From: Sutterella megalosphaeroides
GTDB taxonomy: Bacteria; Pseudomonadota; Gammaproteobacteria; Burkholderiales; Burkholderiaceae_F
Direction: 5' to 3'
NCBI RefSeq assembly: GCF_003609995.1
Contig: NZ_AP018786.1
Location: 1,250,001-1,314,000, forward strand
DNA length: 64,000 nt
Shown here: piece after piece, positions 1 to 7,823 of the stretch
Position numbering within the stretch: position 1 is the first letter of the stretch
Layout of the letters: every line of letters starts with the position of its first letter
Notes under the pieces: model-generated
What the model saw: only the letters and a program-made list of their open reading frames with translations
Database searches by the model: none
What the model was told of the DNA's origin: nothing
Translations under genes and position numbers: made by a program

Positions 1-296
1 GTGGCGCCGAAGGTGAAAACGACGAGCGCGAAAAGGACCGCGACGATGATTTCGGACGCGGGGTACCGCACGGACACTTTCATCCCGCAGTGCGCGCACC
101 GCCCGCGAAGGCAGAGCCACGAGAGGACGGGCTCGAGCTCCAGGGGGCCGAGGGTCGTCCCGCAGCCGTCGCACGCCGAGCGCGGACGCACGATCGAGCG
201 CCCTTCGGCGCCGCGATCGATGCACACGTTGAAAAAGCTCCCGAAGGCGAGTCCCAAGAGGGCAGCACAGAGCGTGAGAAAAAGATTCGGATCCAT
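1..296 (-). CDS. pilD: Prepilin leader peptidase / N-methyltransferase, C-terminus cut by window edge
   Basis: Only the first 98 codons are present; the frame stays open to base 1. The protein begins MDPNLFLTLC and has a first membrane segment (about residues 4-22). The family hallmark GSFFNVCIDR follows, then two CxxC pairs (CDGCG near residue 43 and CAHCG near residue 68) that form the zinc-binding cytoplasmic loop of PilD/GspO enzymes. A second membrane segment starts near residue 81. This aspartic protease cleaves the short leader of type IV prepilins at the inner membrane and methylates the new N-terminus. It lies 35 bases downstream of the pilT-like gene on the same strand, close to two pilin genes that are its expected substrates. 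The ATG at 296 is the natural start. Confidence 0.9.
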   Translation of the reverse strand, partial: MDPNLFLTLCAALLGLAFGSFFNVCIDRGAEGRSIVRPRSACDGCGTTLGPLELEPVLSWLCLRGRCAHCGMKVSVRYPASEIIVAVLFALVVFTFGA

Positions 297-331
297 GAAG
301 AAAACGGAAAATCAACTACTCGATCCCGGAC

Positions 332-1417
332 TCAAACCGGGAAGCCCGCGCGACGGAGTTCCCCCGCAAGGCTCAGTCGGTCGCGCGCCTGAAGGAGCGC
401 TTCCTCGGGGGCGACGATGCCCGCCGTCACGAGTTCGGCGAGGTGGTCGTCCATCGTGCGCATTCCGTGGGCGCGGTTCGTCTGCATGACGTTCGGAAGC
501 TGGAAGGTCTTCCCGTCGCGAATGAGATTGCGCACCGCGGGGTTCGCAACGAGCGTTTCCATCGCCAGAACGCGCCCTCGGACGTCCGAGCGCTTCACGA
601 GCTGAAGCGAAAGGACCGCTTCGAGGGACTGCGCGAGGCTCGCGCGGATCTGGGCCTGCTGCTCGGCGCGGAACGTATTGATGATGCGGTCGACCGTTTC
701 GGCGGCGGAGCGCGTGTGGAGCGTCGCGAAAACGAGGTGACCCGTTTCGGCCGCTTCAAGGGCCAGCGCCATCGTTTCGGCGTCGCGCATTTCGCCCACG
801 ACGATGATGTCCGGGTCTTCGCGAAGGGCCATGCGCAGGGCCGAAGCGAAGGTCGCGGTGTGCGAACCCACTTCGCGTTGGCTCACAAGGCACGCTTCCG
901 GGGCGTAGAGGAATTCGATCGGGTCTTCGATCGTGAGAATGTGGTCGCGTCGGACGCGGTTCGCGTGATTGACGATCGAGGCCATGGTGGTGGACTTCCC
1001 GCTTCCCGTCGCGCCTGTCACGAGCACAAGGCCGCTCGAAAGAAGCGCGAGGCGCGCGAGATGCTCAGGCAATCCGAGCTCCCGCATGTCGGGAATGCGT
1101 CGGGGAATCCAACGGAGTTCCGCAGAGGTGCCGCCGAGCGTCTTATAGAAGTTCGCGCGGTAAAGCGACGCCCCTAGGGGCTCCCAGCGAAAGTCGATTT
1201 CGCCCGCGGCGTCGAAACGCTTGAAGTCGTCGGGGGAAACCATGCCGGCGAGCGCTTGGCGGAGCTCCTCGTCGGTAAAGGGCGTGTCCGTCAGCGGGAC
1301 GAGTTCGCCCGCGGAGCGGGCGAGGGCGGGACGACCCGCCGCAAGATGAAGGTCCGAGCCGCGCATCGCCTCGAGTCGGGCGAGGAGCTCAAGAATGCGG
1401 GGAATGGGGGCGGACAT
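332..1417 (-). CDS. pilT: PilT-family type IV pilus ATPase
   Basis: A 361-residue hexameric secretion ATPase of the PilT/PilU retraction class, acting at the cytoplasmic base of the type IV pilus. The sequence shows a PilT N-terminal PAS-like domain, Walker A GATGSGKST at residues 135-143, an Asp box (LTIEDPIEF), Walker B (DPDIIVVGEMRD) and a His box (GHLVFATLHT). Length fits PilT (about 345) better than PilB (over 550). It is read with the pilD fragment and probably drives twitching or DNA uptake together with the pilins at 1668-2509. PilU cannot be excluded because only one such ATPase is in view. Confidence 0.9.
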   Translation of the reverse strand: MSAPIPRILELLARLEAMRGSDLHLAAGRPALARSAGELVPLTDTPFTDEELRQALAGMVSPDDFKRFDAAGEIDFRWEPLGASLYRANFYKTLGGTSAELRWIPRRIPDMRELGLPEHLARLALLSSGLVLVTGATGSGKSTTMASIVNHANRVRRDHILTIEDPIEFLYAPEACLVSQREVGSHTATFASALRMALREDPDIIVVGEMRDAETMALALEAAETGHLVFATLHTRSAAETVDRIINTFRAEQQAQIRASLAQSLEAVLSLQLVKRSDVRGRVLAMETLVANPAVRNLIRDGKTFQLPNVMQTNRAHGMRTMDDHLAELVTAGIVAPEEALLQARDRLSLAGELRRAGFPV

Positions 1418-1572
1418 GATTTGGCGGTTGAGGGGTTGAAAGCCCGAAGGCTTGAAGGTCTGGTCGAAGGAAATCGGAACGCGGCGGCTGTCTCAGTGTC
1501 TTGAGAGCCTCGGCGTTCCGTGAATCGGGCCGCGGTTTGCCGCCCGGTTGCCGAAGGGGTCATTTCGGCAAG

Positions 1573-1660
1573 GCGCCCCGCGCGGATCCGTGCTCGAAGA
1601 ATCGAGCGTTGATCCCCCGAGCGGGGCGCTGTAGTGCGTCCGAGGAAAACCTCGGACGTA
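1573..1660 (-). terminator. Hairpins downstream of first pilin gene
   Basis: A perfect 9-bp hairpin with an AAAA loop (1639-1660) lies just after the stop of the pilin gene. A longer stem follows, closed by GCGCCCC and GGGGCGC (about 1573-1630) with an inner GCTCGA/TCGAGC helix. There is no long U tract, so this may be a factor-dependent end or an mRNA-stabilising structure for a highly expressed pilin message. Confidence 0.5.
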
Positions 1661-1667
1661 CGACCGA

Positions 1668-2054
1668 TTAGTTGTTGGCGGAGGTGCTGCAGGACGGGAT
1701 TTGGATCGCGAACGACTGGTGATTGTTGGGGTCGTTCTTCAACGCAACGTCAAGGTTCGGGTTGTTGAATGTGATCGTGTAGTTCGTGCCGTAGGAGCCC
1801 TTCTGAGCTTCACCCGTGGCGGTGGTGATAGCGTTGGAACAGGTTTGGCCCTGGAGGAGCGCCTGCGCGAAGGAGGCGTTGAGGCGGGCCTGGAATTCGG
1901 CGGCGACGGAGGCCATGGCCTTCTTTTCGGCATCGGCCTGGAGGTCGAAGTATTTGGGCACGGCAACGGCGGCAAGGATGCCGATCAGCACGAGCACCAT
2001 GACGATTTCGATGAGGGTAAAGCCGGCTTCGCGGTTCTTGAGGATGGTCTTCAT
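1668..2054 (-). CDS. Type IV pilin / pseudopilin, copy 1
   Basis: A 128-residue prepilin. The leader MKTILKNREAG is followed by FTLIEIVMVLVLIGILAAVAVPKY. That gives the cleavage Gly, the N-methylated Phe, Glu at mature position 5 and the hydrophobic assembly helix. A C-terminal Cys pair (CSN near residue 73 and a Cys near residue 123) could form the usual pilin disulfide loop. The protein is only slightly different from the copy at 2132-2509: a T/K change in the TNYTITF region and a different C-terminal tail. It should be processed by the PilD fragment product and be a main or minor pilus subunit. Short size and the FDLQADAEKKA region resemble class II or GspG-like pilins. Confidence 0.9.
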   Translation of the reverse strand: MKTILKNREAGFTLIEIVMVLVLIGILAAVAVPKYFDLQADAEKKAMASVAAEFQARLNASFAQALLQGQTCSNAITTATGEAQKGSYGTNYTITFNNPNLDVALKNDPNNHQSFAIQIPSCSTSANN

Positions 2055-2131
2055 AGTAAGGCCTTGTTTCAGTATGTGTAGGAAGTGTTTTTTTGTGCGT
2101 CCGATCGCCGAAGCGTCGTGCGCTCATTCGA

Positions 2132-2509
2132 TTAGTTGGAGCTGCAGGACGGGATTTGGATCGCGAACGACTGGTGATTGTTGGGGTCGTTCTTCAACGC
2201 AACGTCAAGGTTCGGGTTGTTGAACGTGATCTTGTAGTTCGTGCCGTAGGAGCCCTTCTGAGCTTCACCCGTGGCGGTGGTGATAGCGTTGGAACAGGTT
2301 TGGCCCTGGAGGAGCGCCTGCGCGAAGGAGGCGTTGAGGCGGGCCTGGAATTCGGCGGCGACGGAGGCCATGGCCTTCTTTTCGGCGTCGGCCTGGAGGT
2401 CGAAGTACTTGGGCACGGCGACGGCAGCGAGGATGCCGATCAGCACGAGCACCATGACGATTTCGATGAGCGTAAAGCCGGCTTCGCGGTTCTTGAGAAT
2501 GGTCTTCAT
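2132..2509 (-). CDS. Type IV pilin / pseudopilin, copy 2 (tandem duplicate)
   Basis: A 125-residue prepilin, nearly identical to the downstream copy. The same leader, FTLIE methylation site and assembly helix are present. It differs by one internal residue (Lys for Thr in TNYKITF) and ends in PSCSSN instead of PSCSTSANN. The ATG at 2509 is chosen over an in-frame ATG nine bases upstream because it gives the same start as copy 1. The two genes are offset by exactly 455 bases, with similarity extending a little upstream of the starts (a GTGTAGGAAG motif precedes both). They are probably co-transcribed. Confidence 0.9.
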   Translation of the reverse strand: MKTILKNREAGFTLIEIVMVLVLIGILAAVAVPKYFDLQADAEKKAMASVAAEFQARLNASFAQALLQGQTCSNAITTATGEAQKGSYGTNYKITFNNPNLDVALKNDPNNHQSFAIQIPSCSSN

Positions 2510-2599
2510 AAGAGTCAAGTCGTGTAGGAAGAGGTTGTGGTTTTTTTACTTGGTGGAAAACGGGGAAGGCTCCCAAACGGGGCCCTGCCCGGGAAACGA

Positions 2600-2621
2600 C
2601 CCTCGGGGAAAACCCCGAGGG
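2600..2621. terminator. Perfect 9-bp hairpin upstream of pilin pair
   Basis: CCCTCGGGG and CCCCGAGGG flank an AAAA loop between the diguanylate cyclase gene and the pilins. It is placed to end minus-strand transcription from the sensor operon, although no U tract follows; it could also lie in the pilin 5' leader. The surrounding 2640-2740 is AT-rich. Confidence 0.4.
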
Positions 2622-2722
2622 ATCGAAAGGGAAGCAGATTCTACGTGAAATTACAAAGAAATTACAAACGGATTTCTTGTTTACATTTCCGTAGTTTTTG
2701 CTTGAAAATCAATCGTTTACTG

Positions 2723-4366
2723 TTAGGTAACAGGTTGGAAAACAGACCTGTCGCGACCGTTTTGCTTCGCCTCGTAGAGCCCTTCGTCGGCCACGGCCGT
2801 GAGCACGTGAAGGCTTTCGACAGGCGCAGTCGTTTCGTCGTAGAGCGAAACGCCGAGGCTTGCCGTGATGTTGAAGGGCTTGCCGTCTGGGGTCGTGAAG
2901 TCGAGTCGCTTGATCCCGGTGCGGATCCTTTCCGCCATGCGCTCAAGCGCTTCGCGGTTCGCGCCCTGCGTCACGACGCAGAATTCTTCCCCGCCGTAGC
3001 GGTAGACCCGGTCGCGCGACCGCGCGGCGCCTCGCAGGAACCCGCCCACCGTGCGGAGCACCTCGTCGCCGAAGGCGTGCCCGAAGGTGTCGTTGATGGG
3101 CTTGAACTTGTCGATGTCGAGAACGATCACGCCCGTACCGAGGGGCAGAGGCGACATCTCGTCGTTGTCGCGCTCGAAGGCCAAACGATTCGAGATGCTC
3201 GTCAGGCCGTCCGTGTAGGAAAGCCCCCGATAGACGTCGCGCTCGGAGCGCATGCGGTCCGCTTTCTCGCGCTCGGTGGCGATCGACGTGAGAAGGAGCG
3301 GCAGCTGGTTCAAAAGCGACTGCACTTCGGAAATGTTCGAGTGCGGAAGAGCGCTCGGCATTTCGTAGGTCTTTTGGAAGTCGTCGAGAATCCGGCTCGT
3401 GCGCTCGATCGGACGGGCCAAACGGGTGCTGAAGTAAAGGAACACGAAGAATTCCGTGACGTTCAGAACGAAGAGGAGCGCAAGCCCCGGCCGCATGTCG
3501 TGGACCTGCTTTCCGATCGCCTCGACGTGTGCGAGCACCTTCGTCGTGCGGTTCGCCGTATAGATGTGACGCACGGCGTCGAGCGCCCCGACGGCTTCGT
3601 TCCCTTTGCGAAGAATCATCGTGCGGAAGTTTTCGCGCTCTTTTCGCACCTTGAGGTAGGCCGATTCCAAGCGATGCAGGTCCGCGAGGAGCGAGGCTTC
3701 GGGCGAATCGGCCGGCACGGCGCGCTCGAACTGTTCGACGTAGGTGTCGAGCATCGCGTCTACCTGTTCGTCCGTGGGCGCAAGCGTCTGTTCGCTTCCG
3801 AAGAGGCGGTCGAGTTTCACTTCGGGAATGCGCGCGTCGATGGTCGTTCCCACCGTGCGCATCGACTGCCAGATGCGGTGCGCTTCTTCGGTGGCGGAAG
3901 AGAGCAGCTGCCGAAGCGCCCACATGTCGTCCACCGAACGGCGGAGCGCCACGAAATTCTCGCGGTCCGTTTCGGAGAGGTCGCCGGGCGTCATGAAGCT
4001 GCTCGCCGTCGCGTTGAGGTACGCGTTGCGAAGCTGCTTCGGGTCGTCCGAGCGAATGAGGGTCGCAAGCGACGTCTCGATCACGTAGAGCTGCGAGTAG
4101 CGCGTTTGCGACTCGGTGAGTACGTCCGTGAGACGCTCCTGAATCGCTGCGAGCTCGTCTTCCGTGGTCGAGAGGTACTTCGTCGTGAGGAAAAGGCAAA
4201 AGCAAAGCTGCACGATGAGGGAGCCCACGAGGAGCCCCATCACGCTTCGAATCGAAACCGAGTTTTTGTCTTCTTTCTTGGAGGCGCCGTCGGCCCCCTC
4301 GCGCACGGCGTCTTCGCCGTCGGGCGACTGCATGCAGGTCGCACTCGAGAAGGGATGAATGTTCAC
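2723..4366 (-). CDS. Membrane diguanylate cyclase (GGDEF domain)
   Basis: A 547-residue inner-membrane protein that should make cyclic di-GMP from two GTP. The N-terminus is cytoplasmic and charged. A membrane segment (about residues 40-62) leads into a periplasmic helical sensor region of some 230 residues. A second membrane segment (about 300-320) is followed by a linker and a C-terminal GGDEF domain with the active signature GGEEF at 458-462. The inhibitory I-site motif RSRD sits five residues before it, so product feedback is likely. The start is a GTG two bases after the stop of the upstream solute-binding-like gene, so the two are translationally coupled. The pair looks like a split periplasmic-sensor/cyclase system. 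Confidence 0.9.
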   Translation of the reverse strand: MNIHPFSSATCMQSPDGEDAVREGADGASKKEDKNSVSIRSVMGLLVGSLIVQLCFCLFLTTKYLSTTEDELAAIQERLTDVLTESQTRYSQLYVIETSLATLIRSDDPKQLRNAYLNATASSFMTPGDLSETDRENFVALRRSVDDMWALRQLLSSATEEAHRIWQSMRTVGTTIDARIPEVKLDRLFGSEQTLAPTDEQVDAMLDTYVEQFERAVPADSPEASLLADLHRLESAYLKVRKERENFRTMILRKGNEAVGALDAVRHIYTANRTTKVLAHVEAIGKQVHDMRPGLALLFVLNVTEFFVFLYFSTRLARPIERTSRILDDFQKTYEMPSALPHSNISEVQSLLNQLPLLLTSIATEREKADRMRSERDVYRGLSYTDGLTSISNRLAFERDNDEMSPLPLGTGVIVLDIDKFKPINDTFGHAFGDEVLRTVGGFLRGAARSRDRVYRYGGEEFCVVTQGANREALERMAERIRTGIKRLDFTTPDGKPFNITASLGVSLYDETTAPVESLHVLTAVADEGLYEAKQNGRDRSVFQPVT

Positions 4367-4368
4367 GG

Positions 4369-5073
4369 TCAGAGACTCACGAGTTTGAAGTGTTTGATGA
4401 AGATCGCCTGGAGCTTGCCGTTGAGCTTCAACTCCGTGAGCGCCCGGTCGAGCGCTTCAAGGCGCTTGTCGCCCGCACGCATCACCATGCGTTGAAGCTC
4501 ATAGGGGCGTTCCTTCTCGGGCGAATAGATCCCCGCCGGGAAAATCTCGGCGTTATCCGTATGCTTCAGGTGTTCGATCCCGTTCATCGCGTCGACGAGC
4601 GCCGCGTCGACGGTGCCGTCTTCAACCGCCGTGAAGAGTTCGTGCGCCGAATCGACGCGAATGAGCGTCGCACCCGCGGGGAGGTACGCGGTTTCGCCGA
4701 CCACTTCCTGGTGCGTCCCCTTCCCGACCGCGATCTTGCGGCCTTCGAAAAGTTCGGGGTCGGTGTCGTGAATCGAGCTGTCTCGCGTGAGGAGCATCGT
4801 TCCCGAACGGAGGTAGGGCTTCGAGTAGGCGACGCTCTTTTCGCTCGGGTCTTCGGAGAGGTGTGCGACTGCCACGTCGACGTTGAAGCCCGCGGGCCGC
4901 CCGTCGCGCGTCTCGTAGCCGTAGGGGTAGTTGTTGGCGCCCACGCCCACCGTGATTTCAACGGGGATGGGAGCGGCGGGCTCGACTTCGTAACCCGCCA
5001 TGTAGTAGATCGCGCCCCCGAGAAGGAGCAGCAGACTGCCGATCGGGCCCACTTTATGGATGAGCACGCTCAC
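4369..5073 (-). CDS. Solute-binding protein family 3-like sensor, internally shortened
   Basis: A 234-residue protein with an N-terminal membrane anchor or uncleaved signal (about residues 10-27). The rest resembles bacterial extracellular solute-binding protein family 3 (amino-acid type): ITVGVGANNYPYGY, then GFNVDVAVAHLSEDPSEKSVAYSKPY, then GRKIAVGKGT and a C-terminal lobe ending NGKLQAIFIKHF. In ordinary members about 33 residues separate the GFxVD motif from the DLAxAxLSxTPER motif; here they are directly joined, so a helix and strand of lobe 1 seem to be missing. The start is a GTG at 5073 with a strong GGAGGT site. It is coupled to the diguanylate cyclase, suggesting ligand-dependent control of c-di-GMP synthesis, unless the deletion has disabled it. 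Confidence 0.75.
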   Translation of the reverse strand: MSVLIHKVGPIGSLLLLLGGAIYYMAGYEVEPAAPIPVEITVGVGANNYPYGYETRDGRPAGFNVDVAVAHLSEDPSEKSVAYSKPYLRSGTMLLTRDSSIHDTDPELFEGRKIAVGKGTHQEVVGETAYLPAGATLIRVDSAHELFTAVEDGTVDAALVDAMNGIEHLKHTDNAEIFPAGIYSPEKERPYELQRMVMRAGDKRLEALDRALTELKLNGKLQAIFIKHFKLVSL

Positions 5074-5674
5074 CGCACACCTCCGAGTTTGGTCGAGGGG
5101 AGACGCGTGCGGTCGGAACGCGCGAATTCGAATCGAGAGAAAAGATTAAGACGATTCGCTTTCGTATGAAATGAGGTATTGGTGGTGATCAAAGAGTGCG
5201 GAATAAAGAGCATAACGACCTCGATTTGATCTGGATCAAGTCGGGGGGGGGGTATGCCTATTTCCCATGCCTCAAAAAGGAAAACTCAGCAAAACGGATC
5301 GGGATCTTATCACACGAAAATTCGCCCTGACAATTCAAAATAAAGAAGAAATTTTATTTTTTCCGACATTTGATAAAAAGGGCGGCAAACGTTTTTACGG
5401 AACTTTCTTGAATACCACGTTTACGATCCTTCTTTCTAGCGGCTACGGCATCTTTCGGGCTGTAAACAAATCCAAATAAAACCCTTGCATGAAACTCGGA
5501 ATTTGAAAACCAAATTTCGATTTTCTTGACTGAAAATGTAAACATAAAGATGCGACAATGAAAACCTAAGGCTGTAAAACCGAAAGTCGCACAAAATCGA
5601 CCGAGCCGAATTTCGGAAAAAAGACACTTCCTTCCACATGTATTCTTTTCTGTACACAAATTTGTAATTACAGG
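5074..5674. other. AT-rich intergenic region
   Basis: About 600 bases with much lower G+C than the flanks. It holds an FNR/ANR-like palindrome (5226-5239) and a run of ten G (5243-5252). A 70-codon open frame (5267-5479) has no convincing start signal or family and is not called. The AT-rich DNA runs straight into the decayed transposase and may be part of the same inserted segment. Confidence 0.5.
5226..5239. promoter_or_regulatory. Perfect FNR/ANR-type box
   Basis: TTGATCTGGATCAA matches the FNR/Anr consensus TTGAT-N4-ATCAA exactly. On the minus strand a TATGCT or TTTATT hexamer (about 5214-5202) could serve as the -10 of the sensor/cyclase operon, putting the box some 30-38 bases upstream of the start site. 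The spacing is not the ideal -41.5, so the target is uncertain. Confidence 0.5.
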
Positions 5675-7274
5675 ATGAAAATGACACAATCCTATCCGCA
5701 CAACGCCGTGAATTTTCCCGACGACAACCCTATGACCGAAATCTACCCTGCGGGCGGGCTTCGCACGAAGCGCGTCGGCCTGATGGCGGTGTTCAACGAA
5801 ATCTCGAAGCAAATCGGTCTTTGGGTGGACGCTGAAAGTGCGTTCGGGCCTTGCGCCGCCGGTTGGCGCACGCGCTCGCCTATCACCGGCTCATGACGGA
5901 AGCGAACTCCCTCTCGCTCTTTGCGCCCTGGCCCGAGGGCTACCTCCTTCCGAGTGACGAGCTCCTGTCGGGCGAGTCCATTGTGGCGTTCGAGACGGCG
6001 TTGGGCGAGGCGCAGGTTGCGACGTCGACCTTTTTCGCGGCCCGTGCGGCTCATGCGGCTCGTCTTGACGAGCCCCTTTGCGCCTACGACCTGAGCAGCA
6101 TCGCCGCGCAGGGGCTCAACCCATCGGTACGGCCTTCGGACTTTCGACGGGAGGCGCCGTCGGGGAAGAAGGGGGCCTCGGCGTCGCGCTCGGGCTTAAG
6201 AGCGGGTTGCCCGTGCGATTTGCGTTGTTGCCGGGCGGCCTCACCGACGCCGCGACCGCGGCGGATCTCCTTTGGGAAAAGATCGACGAGGTCGAGGCCC
6301 TTCGCGGGAAAGAACGCTTCGGCGCGGTGCTCGAAGCGAAGCACTTCGACATGTCGAACCTCGCGCGTGCCGTCGACGAAGGAAAGCACGTCCTCTTCAA
6401 CCGCCTCGGTTGCGCCGCGACGCCCTGGATTCGCGAAGCGGTGGAAGAAGCGGTCAAAGAAGGGTGAGAAGGGCGCGAGGGATCGGAGTCGACCGAGCAC
6501 CGACTGCCGGACGAAGACGGGTGGGGCATCACCATTAAGAGAGACGTGATGTTTGACGACGGTCGCGTGCGCCCCGTGTGGGGGCATGTCTTCCGGTTCG
6601 AGTCCGTCGCGAACGCCGAAAAGGTGCGGATGTTCATGCGCATCGGGAACTTCGTAAAAGAGTGGAGCGAAGCGGACAGTGCGTCCGAACTCCGGAAGCG
6701 CGCCTTGAAAAAGAACGCGATGCTTCGCTACTTCCTCACGCCCGAGGGCGAGCCCGACGAAACGATGCTCGAGCGCGACTTCGATGCGATCGACGCGGCG
6801 CTCAACGCGGCGGGGATCACGGTGAGCGTGAGAACGATGCCGTGTTCGGCCGAGGACGTGATCGAAACCTGCCGTCGGCCCGGAACGTTCGAGGCGTGTT
6901 TCCTCGGCGGACGGGCGGAGCCGGAGACGGCGCTCCTTTCCGGACACGGGACGAAGGCGCTTACGGGGCGCTTCCTCGTGGGGTTCCTCGCGCTTTCGAT
7001 TCGCAACGAACCCCTGCGTCGCGTGGAGAAGGCCTTTTCCGAGCCGCGTCGGTCGGCGTCCTCCGTCGGGAAATCCTCCGCCTCCGGGAAGCCCGAGAAG
7101 CCTCAGGCCGAGGAGGTGATTTTCGACGAACTCCGCAACGTGCTCGATACGGTCGAGGTCGTCTTCTCGGGTTCGGACGCGCGTTACATCCTTCTCACGG
7201 ACGCGCAGAAGGCGATCGCCGAGAAGCTCGGCTGCCCGGGTGTCTTCGATCGGGTGCCCGACTTCGGCGACTGA
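5675..7274 (+). pseudogene. Decayed IS1634/IS4-superfamily transposase
   Basis: Three reading frames must be joined to recover one protein. The first piece (ending near 5860) contains RTKRVGLMAVFNEISKQIGLW. The second (5851 to about 6108) contains ALAYHRLM and CAYDLSSIAAQG. The third (about 6105-7274) contains AQPIGTAFGLSTGGAVGEEG, ALGLKSGLPVRFALLPGG, HVLFNRLG and GRFLVGFLALSIRNEPLRR. The third frame also has an in-frame TGA at 6465-6467. The order YDLSS, GLPVRFALLPGG and a late GFLALSI motif matches IS1634-type DDE transposases. Terminal inverted repeats were not found. The element is inactive. Confidence 0.75.
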
Positions 7275-7358
7275 GCGCGTAACGGAAGTTTCGGGCCGGG
7301 AAGTCTCCGGCCGCTCCGGCCGCTTGGAGTGTTCCGAACGCTGCAGCCCGAACGCTTT

Positions 7359-7394
7359 CGCCCGAGCGCATTTATTCCTGCATGCGCTCGGGCG
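7359..7394. repeat. 13-bp perfect inverted repeat after transposase remnant
   Basis: CGCCCGAGCGCAT and ATGCGCTCGGGCG surround a 10-base loop, about 85 bases after the remnant's stop. It could be a terminator, or part of an IS end. No clear U tract follows. Confidence 0.4.
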
Positions 7395-7629
7395 GCCTCT
7401 CGACGGGATTCTTTCCGTTATTCGCGAATGACGATTCCTTTTGTCGATCGTTTTCCGTTTTGTCGGACGTCATTTACCGACCGTTATTCCATCTACGGGT
7501 TGCTTGAAAAGAGTCGTTTATTCCGTCGCATTGACGGGGATTGTGTCGTACTCCGAAGCGTATTCGGTCGTGTTTTCGATTATTCGTCGCTTTCCGAATC
7601 GATTCTTCCGATACAGTCCCGAATCGGGG

Positions 7630-7656
7630 TTGTCGGACACTCAAGTCGGGTATAAT
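7630..7656 (+). promoter_or_regulatory. Candidate sigma-70 promoter of HD-GYP/pseudopilin operon
   Basis: A perfect TATAAT at 7651-7656 is preceded by TTGTCG at 7630-7635 with a 15-base spacer, about 165 bases before the HD-GYP start. The -10 is consensus; the spacer is short. Confidence 0.5.
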
Positions 7657-7823
7657 GCGCCCGCATTCGTTTTCCGGGTCCGCGCCTTGCGACGAAGCTT
7701 TTTCCCGGTCTCAAGGCGACCCTGACGACTCGCGGCGCCTTTCCCCCGATGTGCGCCCTTCGCCCGTAGGTCGGTTTTTCCGACGACACGGTCCGGAACA
7801 CTTGGATTTGGTACGTTCATTTC

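Larger units (their letters stand above)
1668..2535. repeat. Tandem direct duplication of about 380 bp (pilin genes)
   Basis: The two pilin genes are direct repeats with a 455-base period. Coding DNA is almost identical, with scattered third-position changes and one missense change; the C-terminal codons have diverged. The short spacers share the motif GTGTAGGAAG followed by a T-rich run. Confidence 0.9.
7275..7823. other. Long 5' region of the HD-GYP operon
   Basis: About 550 bases without a gene. It holds the 13-bp inverted repeat at 7359-7394, a pyrimidine-rich stretch with repeated GTTTTCCGTTTTG-like words, and the promoter candidate at 7630-7656. Nothing else is evident. Confidence 0.5.

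Noticed and set aside
2537-4495. 652-codon plus-strand frame opposite the diguanylate cyclase gene
   Set aside because: It is the antisense shadow of a clear GGDEF protein in high-GC DNA; its product is Arg/His/Val-rich with no family features. The same holds for long frames opposite the flavoprotein (18589-20184), helicase and M16 genes.
5267-5479. 70-codon plus-strand frame in the AT-rich region
   Set aside because: No ribosome site, no family resemblance and composition of non-coding DNA.
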